DNA of 61,271 nucleotides. Origin: a virus. The stretch's first letter is position 1. Every line of letters begins with the position of its first letter. The notes below the pieces were generated by a model. That model worked only from the letters and a program-made list of their open reading frames with translations. It was not told the origin of the DNA and ran no database searches. A program made the position numbers and the translations under genes. The DNA lies in IMG/VR virus record IMGVR_UViG_3300020204_000070, positions 1 through 61,271 of that record. One strand, 5' to 3'. This document shows, piece by piece, positions 15,478-21,306 of the stretch.

Positions 15478-15798
15478 ATGGTAAGAGACGATGTTAGTAA
15501 AAAAAGAATTAAAAAAGCTTTGGAAGAGATTAGTGATTCTATGACTCGCACAGAGTCGGATAGGTGTCTAATTAAAGAGATTGTAAAAGATGTATGTGAA
15601 GAATTTCAAATTAATAAAAAGACTTTCCGTAGAATGGCTAAAACATACCACAAAAGAAATTTCTCTGTGGAAGTAGCTTTAGATCAAGAATTTGAAACTA
15701 TGTACGAAACTATAACCAACGAAACAACTCTATCTCAATCAAATGAGAGTGGTGTTGAAGAAAGTAAAGATGGGTCCATTATACATTTTAGAGTATAA
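15478..15798 (+). CDS. dsbA: dsDNA-binding protein, T4 DsbA-like
   Basis: 106 residues, slightly longer than T4 DsbA (89). The central part IKEIVKDVCEEFQINKKTFR then RMAKTYHKRNF and EFETMYETI follows T4 DsbA closely in pattern. T4 DsbA binds DNA around late promoters and supports late transcription. The position after rnh is that of T4. The C-terminal 25 residues are an acidic low-complexity extension overlapping the next gene. Confidence 0.8.
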   Translation: MVRDDVSKKRIKKALEEISDSMTRTESDRCLIKEIVKDVCEEFQINKKTFRRMAKTYHKRNFSVEVALDQEFETMYETITNETTLSQSNESGVEESKDGSIIHFRV

Positions 15799-15949
15799 AG
15801 AACGAGACTCTAGGGGTAGGGAAAAAAACTCCAAGCATGTGGGAGTTTTTAAAACTATTGACGACTTGGAAAAAAAGAAGGCTGAGATATTGCATACTTT
15901 AACTAAGCAAATATCTTTTCAAGTATACGTTTCGGAAAAGGTATTCTAA
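15770..15949 (+). CDS. Small hypothetical protein, 59 aa
   Basis: I choose ATG 15770 (MGPLYILEYKERDSRGREKN) rather than the upstream in-frame ATG, since GAAGAAAG lies in front and the earlier part only re-reads dsbA. The product is a compact alpha/beta protein with KHVGVFKTIDDLEKKKAEIL and a beta end (SFQVYVSEKVF). Family not recognised. It overlaps dsbA by 29 bases. Confidence 0.5.
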   Translation: MGPLYILEYKERDSRGREKNSKHVGVFKTIDDLEKKKAEILHTLTKQISFQVYVSEKVF

Positions 15950-15960
15950 TAAATAAACAT

Positions 15961-16215
15961 ATGCCACGTTATACATTTTTGAATACTGACACATATAAAG
16001 TCGAAGAGCACTATTTTGGAATCACTCACTACGATAGCTTTGTGAGTGACCATCCCCACCTTCAAAGATATCACGAACCAGGACAAGCAGCAAACTTGGG
16101 AGATCCTGTTCGTTTAGGTATCAGAAGAACTGATGACGGTTTTCGTGAAGTTTTATCAAAAATCAACGCCAACAATTATAAAAGCAATTTAAAAAACAAA
16201 TTGTCCAGAAAATGA
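15961..16215 (+). CDS. FmdB-like small phage protein, 84 aa, without zinc Cys
   Basis: Opens MPRYTFLNTDTYKVEEHYFG and contains HLQRYHEPGQ and a C-terminal DDGFREVLSKI. This is the pattern of the FmdB-type regulatory proteins often found in T4-like phages (KFRDKETGE...DGFKEVLSKI). The zinc-binding Cys of cellular FmdB proteins are absent here, as in several phage members. A strong terminator follows 27 bases after the stop. Confidence 0.55.
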   Translation: MPRYTFLNTDTYKVEEHYFGITHYDSFVSDHPHLQRYHEPGQAANLGDPVRLGIRRTDDGFREVLSKINANNYKSNLKNKLSRK

Positions 16216-16241
16216 TTAGAGGCATTTTTTTTACTTTACCC

Positions 16242-16277
16242 AAAAAGACCAATAGCGCTGAGCTCTGGTCTTTTTTT
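16242..16277 (+). terminator. Intrinsic terminator after the dsbA block
   Basis: AAAAAGACCA (16242-16251) pairs with TGGTCTTTTT (16266-16275), a 10-bp stem with a 14-base loop that has its own AGCGCT palindrome. A T7 run ends it. The A-run on the left makes it usable in both directions. It separates the dsbA block from phoH. Confidence 0.8.
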
Positions 16278-16296
16278 ATTTCCAAAGAGGGTTTCG

Positions 16297-17061
16297 ATGG
16301 CAAGAAGAAAAGCAGTTCAATTAAAAGAGGACCATCCTAATAATAACAATCAACTAACCCACCTAACAGTAGTAAGTAACAAATTAAGGCTTAAATTAGA
16401 AGATTTAAAAACAATAGAACCCCTAACAGAAAATCAAAGGAAATTTTTCGAGCTTTATCAAAACACTTCAATTTTACTTCTTCATGGTGTAGCAGGAACA
16501 GGCAAAACCTACATAGCTCTTTACAAAGCTATTGAAGAAGTTCTCGAAAAAACTAACAATTTTAAGCAAGTAGTAATTGTTAGATCAGCAGTCCCGTCAA
16601 GGGAGATCGGTCACCTACCTGGTGATGAAAAAGAAAAGACAGAAGTCTACCAACAACCTTACATTCAAATATGTGATGATCTTTTTAGCAGAAAAGATGC
16701 ATATCAAAGACTCCAAGAACAGCATTGTATAAGCTTTATGATTACATCCTTTGTACGAGGAATTACACTCGATGATTCTATTATCATTGTGGATGAATGT
16801 CAAAACATGACTGATATGGAGCTAAATAGTATTATTACCCGAGTAGGGGATAGATCAAAAATTATTTTTTGTGGTGATTTTAGACAGACAGATCTTTACA
16901 AAAAAACTGATATGTCTGGTTTAAAAAAGTTTATGGTAATAGCAGATATGATGCCTTCTACAAAAACTATTGAATTTGATGTAGAAGATATCGTTCGTTC
17001 CCAACTTGTTAAAGAGTATATCATTGCTAGAATGAAATACGAAGAGCAATACATTAATTAG
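16297..17061 (+). CDS. phoH: PhoH-family ATPase
   Basis: 254 residues. Walker A is GVAGTGKTY (residues about 64-72) and Walker B is SIIIVDECQN. Family motifs RSAVPSREIGHLPGD and IIFCGDFRQTDL are intact. PhoH proteins are putative RNA-associated ATPases or helicases, often found in aquatic phages; their role in infection is unsettled. GAGGG precedes the ATG, right after the terminator, so a promoter is expected near 16280 but I see no good hexamers. Confidence 0.92.
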   Translation: MARRKAVQLKEDHPNNNNQLTHLTVVSNKLRLKLEDLKTIEPLTENQRKFFELYQNTSILLLHGVAGTGKTYIALYKAIEEVLEKTNNFKQVVIVRSAVPSREIGHLPGDEKEKTEVYQQPYIQICDDLFSRKDAYQRLQEQHCISFMITSFVRGITLDDSIIIVDECQNMTDMELNSIITRVGDRSKIIFCGDFRQTDLYKKTDMSGLKKFMVIADMMPSTKTIEFDVEDIVRSQLVKEYIIARMKYEEQYIN

Positions 17062-17070
17062 GAGATTTAG

Positions 17071-17535
17071 ATGCAACTTTCAGCAAATTTTACACTGAGT
17101 GAGATGGTTAAAAGTGAAACCGCACTTAGGTACGATATGAACAATACACCCGGAGATTCGGAGATTGAAAACCTCAAGGTATTGTGTGAGAAGGTTTTGC
17201 AACCGGTTAGAGAGCATTATGGAAAAGGTGTAAAAGTTAATTCAGGTTTTAGGCATCCGGAAGTTAATGCTAAGGTAGGTGGATCAAAAACATCAGACCA
17301 TTGTAAAGGTCAGGCTGCTGATATTGAAATTCCGGGTGTAGCTAATGCAGACCTAGCAGAGTGGATTAAAAATAATTTAGATTTTACTCAATTAATTTTA
17401 GAATTCTACACTCCAGGTGTGCCCGATTCGGGCTGGGTTCATGTATCATATGACTCAGCAAACTTGAAAAAACAAGTTATGACTGCTATGAAAGAAAATG
17501 GTAAAACAGTTTATAAACCAGGATTGATAGCATAA
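17071..17535 (+). CDS. M15-family peptidase, probable endolysin
   Basis: 154 residues of the zinc D-Ala-D-Ala carboxypeptidase/L-Ala-D-Glu endopeptidase family. Zinc ligands are H77 and D84 in SDHCKGQAADIEI and H124 in WVHVSYD; NSGFRHPEVN is the usual substrate-side motif. No signal peptide is present, so export would need a holin. A close paralogue forms the C-terminus of the spike protein at 30937-33162. It lies 3' of phoH with a clear GGAG site and ends where the exonuclease gene starts. Confidence 0.88.
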   Translation: MQLSANFTLSEMVKSETALRYDMNNTPGDSEIENLKVLCEKVLQPVREHYGKGVKVNSGFRHPEVNAKVGGSKTSDHCKGQAADIEIPGVANADLAEWIKNNLDFTQLILEFYTPGVPDSGWVHVSYDSANLKKQVMTAMKENGKTVYKPGLIA

Positions 17536-18198
17536 TTGAACTTAAGAGTATTTAATCACATAAAGCATGATTTTCCAAAACTGGAACGCTCTACCAAGGA
17601 TGGTGTACGAACTTACAAAACACCATCGGGTAGAGCCTATCCATCCGTCACAACCGTTACATCTCTGCTTAGCAAAGATTCCATCAAGGAGTGGAGAGAG
17701 AAGGTTGGAGCAGAAGAAGCAAATAAAATCACAGCCAACGCCTCTAGAAGAGGAACAAGAATTCACGGTATATGTGAAGACTATCTCTCAAACGAAACAT
17801 ACACAGTTACTTTTGAAGACAAACAGCTCTGGAAAGACATTAAACCTTTTATTGATAGCATAGATAATATACATGCTTTAGAAAGTTCATTGTATTCCGA
17901 TCATTTAGAAGTAGCTGGAACAGTTGATTGTATTGCTGAGTATGAGGGTGAATTGTCTGTAATAGATTTTAAAACTTCTGCTAAGAAAAAAGAAAAGGAA
18001 TGGATTTCAAACTATTTTATGCAATGCTCTGCTTATGCGGTAGCCTTTGAGGAACTAACTAAAATTTCCGTATCGAACATAATTATTATTATGGGTGTAG
18101 ATCACGAAGGTGGGTTTGTATTCAAAGAATCTAGGGATAATTGGATAGATAAATTTAAGGACCTTAGAAAGCAGTATAAAGCCGCGTATAACGTATAA
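17536..18198 (+). CDS. PD-(D/E)XK exonuclease (RecB/Mgme1-type)
   Basis: 220 residues. The nuclease core is AGTVDCIAEYEGELSVIDFK with the Asp and the D-x-K pair, followed by the QxxxY motif QCSAYA as in RecB and Cas4 nucleases. The N-terminal PSGRAYPSVTTVTSLLS and RRGTRIHGICEDYL (with His) are usual in phage members. A role in DNA processing or host DNA breakdown is likely. It starts with TTG directly after the previous stop, because no ATG lies near the conserved N-terminus. Confidence 0.8.
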   Translation: MNLRVFNHIKHDFPKLERSTKDGVRTYKTPSGRAYPSVTTVTSLLSKDSIKEWREKVGAEEANKITANASRRGTRIHGICEDYLSNETYTVTFEDKQLWKDIKPFIDSIDNIHALESSLYSDHLEVAGTVDCIAEYEGELSVIDFKTSAKKKEKEWISNYFMQCSAYAVAFEELTKISVSNIIIIMGVDHEGGFVFKESRDNWIDKFKDLRKQYKAAYNV

Positions 18199-18205
18199 AG
18201 TAACG

Positions 18206-18234
18206 TTGACATAAATAAATAAATTAGTTATAAT
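18206..18234 (+). promoter_or_regulatory. Perfect-consensus sigma70 promoter for the tmRNA
   Basis: TTGACA (18206-18211), exactly 17 bp, TATAAT (18229-18234). Expected start near 18241. The spacer itself contains ATAAATAAAT (18211-18220), which resembles the late box of this phage, so both transcription programmes might use this site. Confidence 0.8.
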
Positions 18235-18240
18235 AATAAT

Positions 18241-18304
18241 ATGATCGTATGAAGTTTATTGAAAGGTGTTCTGGACGGGGGTGCGAATCCCCCCACCTCC
18301 ACCA
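18241..18304 (+). ncRNA. ssrA: tmRNA acceptor piece (permuted ssrA, 3' part placed first)
   Basis: This piece carries the 3' half of the tRNA-like domain. The T stem is GGGGG (18277-18281) / CCCCC (18289-18293) with loop TGCGAAT. The acceptor strand CACCTCC (18294-18300) is followed by encoded ACCA (18301-18304). TTTATTG (18255-18261) can pair over 7 bp with CAATGAG (18396-18402) of the coding piece, forming helix P2. The 5' end of the piece is approximate. It pairs with GGGGGTG at 18373, including G3-U70, the alanine identity element. Confidence 0.88.
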
Positions 18305-18372
18305 AAAGCATATTTGCAGACCGTGCCACTCCTAGTTAAGGTAAGTACTGCAGGACGGAGTATGCTTCTGAT
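18305..18372 (+). other. Intervening sequence of the permuted tmRNA precursor
   Basis: The 68 bases between the encoded CCA and the mature 5' G of the coding piece. AAGCATA (18306-18312) pairs with TATGCTT (18361-18367), so the precursor stem continues beyond the acceptor stem. Inner pairs CCGT/ACGG are also possible. In two-piece tmRNAs this segment is removed by RNase processing. Confidence 0.75.
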
Positions 18373-18650
18373 GGGGGTGAATAGTTTCGACAGGGCAATG
18401 AGTAGAGAGGATGGACGATCCGGCAATGTGAAAGCCGTAGGGTTGAGACTTCTCGGCCAAAGAAACAAAACGTTAAACGCAAACGACGAAAGATTTGCAC
18501 TGGCTGCCTAAGCGGCATGTCGGAGTTTTTCTGGTTGAACTTGGCAACAGAATCAACCAGATCAAATTAGTAAGTCTTTGCCTGGTAGCTATCTCCCAAA
18601 CCATTTAATAGGTTGGCTTAGATAGTTTTGATGGTGACGAGCTGATGTGG
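18373..18650 (+). ncRNA. ssrA: tmRNA coding piece with proteolysis tag ANDERFALAA
   Basis: It begins GGGGGTGAATAGTTTCGACA, the typical tmRNA 5' end. The tag frame is 18479-18511: resume codon GCA, then codons for NDERFALAA, then TAA. A pseudoknot-type stem CTGGTTGA/TCAACCAG (18531-18538/18553-18560) and another around CTATCT/AGATAG follow. With host SmpB it would rescue stalled ribosomes and tag their products for ClpXP-type proteases. The tag matches betaproteobacterial tags I know. The 3' end is approximate; no terminator is seen before the next small gene. Confidence 0.9.
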
Positions 18651-18685
18651 AGTAGTTAACTTTTATTTAAAACTAAGGAAATAAA

Positions 18686-18817
18686 ATGAAATCAATTATC
18701 GCCGCTGTAGTCGCTTCTACTTTTACCATTGCAGCTTTTGCTCAGGCTCCTGCTAAGCCGGCTGAGAAAAAAGATGCTCCGAAAGCTGAAGTCAAGAAAG
18801 ACGAAAAGAAGAAGTAA
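18686..18817 (+). CDS. Secreted Ala/Lys/Pro-rich micro-protein, 43 aa
   Basis: ATG 18686 with a strong AAGGAAATAAA site. Residues 1-19 are a Sec signal peptide (MKSIIAAVVASTFTIAAFA, cleavage before QAP). The mature part is only Ala, Lys, Pro, Glu, Asp and Val (APAKPAEKKDAPKAEVKKDE). Proteins of this exact style are common in betaproteobacteria, so a host origin is likely. It follows the tmRNA with no terminator between and may share its promoter. Function unknown. Confidence 0.65.
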   Translation: MKSIIAAVVASTFTIAAFAQAPAKPAEKKDAPKAEVKKDEKKK

Positions 18818-18822
18818 TTTAT

Positions 18823-18855
18823 AAGGTTTGGGTGGACCTTAAAACCACCCACCTT
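18823..18855 (+). other. Hairpin between micro-protein and 89-aa gene
   Basis: AAGGT and GGGTGG pair with CCACCC and ACCTT, an 11-bp stem with a 2-base bulge. Only a short T-run follows, so it may be a weak terminator or an RNA processing or stability element at the end of the tmRNA transcript. Confidence 0.45.
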
Positions 18856-18883
18856 TACACACATACACAAAGGAGAAGTAAAC

Positions 18884-19153
18884 ATGAGTAATATGACACC
18901 GTTCGAGATTCGCCTTGAACTGTTAAAAATGGCGCAAACAATGCTGGAGCAAGATTATTATGGTAAACGTGAACTCATTGGTAATGACTGGCAAGTGAAA
19001 GTAGAAAACGCCAGGCATGCAGGCCAAGTACCTCCAGACCATCCTGGCTTTCCAGCCTACCCTTCTGAAGCTGAAATTATTACAAAGGCTCAAACTTTAA
19101 ATGGCTTCGTTTCTCAAATTCCTGTAGATCAAAAGACTACAACCAAGAAGTAA
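18884..19153 (+). CDS. Conserved T4-like hypothetical protein, 89 aa
   Basis: It starts MSNMTPFEIRLELLKMAQTM and has DHPGFPAYPSEAEIITKAQT, a pattern shared by a small protein of many T4-like cyanophages and marine phages. Function not known. AAAGGAGAAG is one of the best ribosome sites in the window, so it is probably made in quantity. Hairpins stand on both sides of the gene, which suggests a separate stable transcript. Confidence 0.6.
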   Translation: MSNMTPFEIRLELLKMAQTMLEQDYYGKRELIGNDWQVKVENARHAGQVPPDHPGFPAYPSEAEIITKAQTLNGFVSQIPVDQKTTTKK

Positions 19154-19164
19154 TCTAACGACAA

Positions 19165-19190
19165 GGGGATGGCTTAACCGCCATCTCCCC
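19165..19190 (+). other. Hairpin upstream of the SleB-type gene
   Basis: GGGGATGGC pairs with GCCATCTCCCC (one 2-base bulge) around loop TTAACC. No T-run follows, and AAGGAG of the next gene begins 5 bases later. It may set mRNA processing or partial termination rather than full termination. Confidence 0.4.
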
Positions 19191-19205
19191 TAAGAAGGAG
19201 AACAA

Positions 19206-19739
19206 ATGGTAATCAACCTAATAAGATTGTTAGTTATTTTATTAGCGGTATTTTTTGTATCATCGATGTATAACCTTAAAACTAATGAACTTAAAAGAGT
19301 CAATAGTGGTAGTTTCTTTTCCTTCTCAGAAAGGGAACGGCATTTAAAATGTTTAGCAGACAATATTTACTTCGAAGCTGGTTATGAGTCTTTCGAGGGT
19401 AAGGTTGCAGTTGCTCAGGTTACATTAAACAGAGCTTCTCACGGTTCATTTTGGCCAACCGACATTTGTGAGGTTGTTTATCAGAAGAACGTAATTTATT
19501 CTAAAGTTATTTGTCAGTTTTCTTGGTATTGTGAGATTGGACCAAAAACGAGAGAAATAAACAATAAGGCATACCAAGAATCCTTGATAGCAGCTAAGCA
19601 AGTTCTTTTTGAGGGTTTTAGACTTCCTTCGATTAAAAACGCTTACTACTACCATGCTGACTATGTAAGTCCAAATTGGAATAAACCAAGAATAACAAAG
19701 ATAGGTCGCCATATATTTTACGGGGATAAAAAATTATGA
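19206..19739 (+). CDS. SleB-type cell-wall hydrolase with N-terminal membrane anchor
   Basis: The C-terminal domain is hydrolase_2/SleB: CLADNIYFEAGYESFEGKVA with catalytic Glu, AQVTLNRA, and the later Trp/Cys motifs CQFSWYC and YYYHADYVSPNW. The N-terminus is hydrophobic (NLIRLLVILLAVFFVSSMY), either a signal peptide or a signal-anchor-release segment. Such a segment would let the enzyme reach the periplasm without a canonical holin. It overlaps the next gene by 4 bases. With the M15 gene it gives the phage two free muralytic enzymes. Confidence 0.8.
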   Translation: MVINLIRLLVILLAVFFVSSMYNLKTNELKRVNSGSFFSFSERERHLKCLADNIYFEAGYESFEGKVAVAQVTLNRASHGSFWPTDICEVVYQKNVIYSKVICQFSWYCEIGPKTREINNKAYQESLIAAKQVLFEGFRLPSIKNAYYYHADYVSPNWNKPRITKIGRHIFYGDKKL

Positions 19740-20047
19740 AACTTAATGAAATAAAATTAAATAATTTAAGGGAAAAAATGCTCCAGGTGGGTAAGAATTG
19801 GAATGTGGCTACCTTAGAGTGGTTTTCTATTTTACTTCTCCATGCTGCATTTGTTCCTACATATCTTTCTGTGTGGTCAGGTCTTTCTGATAGATTACCA
19901 TCATTAGATGTAGCATTAATTGTATGGACTTCTATGTTGCTACTTTTCCTAAGATCGGTTATACTAAAAGATACACTTAATATTGTAACAATTGGATTAG
20001 GTTTTGTAGTTCAAATTTATTTTTTAGGGTTTATATTTTTTAGATGA
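19736..20047 (+). CDS. Small membrane protein, holin candidate
   Basis: 103 residues with three hydrophobic segments: WFSILLLHAAFVPTYLSVW, VALIVWTSMLLLFLRSVI and IVTIGLGFVVQIYFLGFIFF. The N-terminus is charged and cytoplasmic in the positive-inside rule. It is coupled by a 4-base overlap to the SleB hydrolase, the classic setting for a holin. I also recognise it as a conserved membrane protein of marine T4-like phages, so a different role is possible. Confidence 0.55.
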   Translation: MKLNEIKLNNLREKMLQVGKNWNVATLEWFSILLLHAAFVPTYLSVWSGLSDRLPSLDVALIVWTSMLLLFLRSVILKDTLNIVTIGLGFVVQIYFLGFIFFR

Positions 20048-20298
20048 ATGAAGAATTAAATAATAGCATTTTAATTACTAGACGTTTTAGGTCTCCTAGT
20101 GAATTTTCCTTATACATTGAAGAAAGAGTTCTAAAAGAGAAAATTAGTTACATGGATGCTATAATTGATTACTGTACTACAAACGATGTAGATCTAGAAA
20201 GTATTGGAAGCTTAGTTACTACATCACTAAAAGAAAAGGTTCAATTGGAAGCTGAAGAGGCAAATATGCTTAAGCCTCGTGGTAAACTTCCTCTATGA
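20044..20298 (+). CDS. 33: Late-transcription coactivator, T4 gp33-like
   Basis: 84 residues. ISYMDAIIDYCTTNDVDLES, then LKEKVQLEAEEANMLKPRGKLPL, is the pattern of the gp33-type coactivator of T4-like cyanophages. gp33 links the sliding clamp to RNA polymerase carrying the late sigma factor gp55 and so activates late promoters. The gene lies just before gp59 and gp32, as in T4. It overlaps both neighbours by 4 bases. gp55 and the clamp are not in this window. Confidence 0.65.
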   Translation: MNEELNNSILITRRFRSPSEFSLYIEERVLKEKISYMDAIIDYCTTNDVDLESIGSLVTTSLKEKVQLEAEEANMLKPRGKLPL

Positions 20299-20903
20299 CT
20301 ATGGAACCTTATGATGTTTACAAAGCGTACCTATCCCTGAGACTTCATTTTACAACAGACAATTACGACGTAATAAAACAACAGGGAAGAGTAAAAGCTT
20401 CAAAACAATCTTTTTTTAAAAGAAGAGATTTGTTTTCAATTAAAAAAATATCAGAACTTTACACCGATAAAGAGGTGGTAGATTTTTTGGTAGCAAATTT
20501 TGTATCAGGAGATAGGTGGGGAGGGGTGTTTGACCATGATGCAAAAGAAACTTATTTACACTGGAAAAAAAGAATTGAGTCTATGTCTTATACATTTGAA
20601 AAAGAAATAGACAATATGATAAATCACGCTGAAAGGAATAATTTAACCTTTTCTCAAATTTTTAGTGTGGCTAAAAACAGTCATCCAGAAATACTTAAAC
20701 TTTATTTAAAGGGTTCAGTTTCCATAGAAACTTTAGTGGTTTTAAATAAGCTAAATAACTATGTAGAACAGTTAGATTCGTTATTAGATAAGGATGTTAT
20801 TTGGCCTGATGTATCTAGAATAATTAAAAAGTATTCTCCTTTCCTTTCAATAAACAAAGAAAAGTATGACAATATCGTTAGAAGAAGAATTGGATGTAAC
20901 TAA
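20295..20903 (+). CDS. 59: Helicase loader, T4 gp59-like
   Basis: 202 residues, near the 217 of T4 gp59. The start follows T4 closely in pattern: YDVYKAYLSLRLHF, then NYDVIKQQGRVKASKQSFFK and RDLFSIKKISELY. The C-terminal helical half ends in IVRRRIGCN. gp59 loads gp41 helicase onto gp32-coated DNA at forks and recombination intermediates. Position before gp32 is that of T4. A second ATG at 20301 is an alternative start. Confidence 0.85.
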   Translation: MTMEPYDVYKAYLSLRLHFTTDNYDVIKQQGRVKASKQSFFKRRDLFSIKKISELYTDKEVVDFLVANFVSGDRWGGVFDHDAKETYLHWKKRIESMSYTFEKEIDNMINHAERNNLTFSQIFSVAKNSHPEILKLYLKGSVSIETLVVLNKLNNYVEQLDSLLDKDVIWPDVSRIIKKYSPFLSINKEKYDNIVRRRIGCN

Positions 20904-21090
20904 CAATAGATTAGCTGAATTAGAAAAAAATATAATGATTATACAAGATAGCATTTTAACATTAGCTGAACAAGTAAAAGAGTCACAAAGGTATATTATT
21001 AAATTAGCTCACAATCAATCTATTGTTACAAAAAGAATTTCACAATGGCCTTTTATTGCTGTACCATCTAATGAAGGGGATGAGGTATAA
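20866..21090 (+). CDS. Small coiled-coil protein, 74 aa
   Basis: LEEELDVTNNRLAELEKNIM and following residues make a long heptad-type helix, ending in a short Trp/Pro-containing tail (SQWPFIAVPSNEGDEV). It overlaps gp59 by 38 bases. Family not recognised. It lies in the replication cluster, so a partner role for gp59 or gp32 is conceivable but unproven. Confidence 0.45.
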   Translation: MTISLEEELDVTNNRLAELEKNIMIIQDSILTLAEQVKESQRYIIKLAHNQSIVTKRISQWPFIAVPSNEGDEV

Positions 21091-21099
21091 TTTTCAGAT

Positions 21100-21273
21100 A
21101 TGAAGCGCTTTAAAGAACTTGATTTTGATCGTGAAAAGAAATTCCACAAAGTTGTAAAAAGTAATAAGGTTGACAAACACCGGAAAACAATTTATAATTA
21201 TCTTGATGAGAAATTAGATGATGAAAGTGATGAGGAATTACTAGATGACGTCGACAATACTAATACACGTTAA
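21100..21273 (+). CDS. Small charged protein upstream of gp32, 57 aa
   Basis: The first half is basic (KRFKELDFDREKKFHKVVKS) and the second acidic (LDDESDEELLDDVDN). Short proteins of this style occur ahead of gp32 in related phages. A perfect sigma70 promoter for gp32 lies inside the frame. The ribosome site is weak, so expression is probably low. Confidence 0.45.
   Translation: MKRFKELDFDREKKFHKVVKSNKVDKHRKTIYNYLDEKLDDESDEELLDDVDNTNTR
21170..21198 (+). promoter_or_regulatory. Perfect-consensus sigma70 promoter for gp32
   Basis: TTGACA (21170-21175), 17 bp, TATAAT (21193-21198), inside the preceding small gene. Expected start near 21205, giving a leader of about 100 bases to the gp32 ATG. 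In T4 the gp32 leader is the target of gp32 autoregulation, so this leader deserves attention. Confidence 0.75.
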
Positions 21274-21306
21274 TACTTTTCAATACATTTTATACGGAGA
21301 ACAATA

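Noticed and set aside
15949-15957. ATAAATAAA before the FmdB-like gene as a late promoter
   Set aside because: It ends 3 bases before the ATG, so a transcript starting at the usual distance would miss the start codon.
18266-18511. 81-codon open frame containing the ANDERFALAA codons
   Set aside because: It reads through the tmRNA acceptor, intervening and coding segments; the RNA structure explains the region and the frame is only open because the tag is in it.
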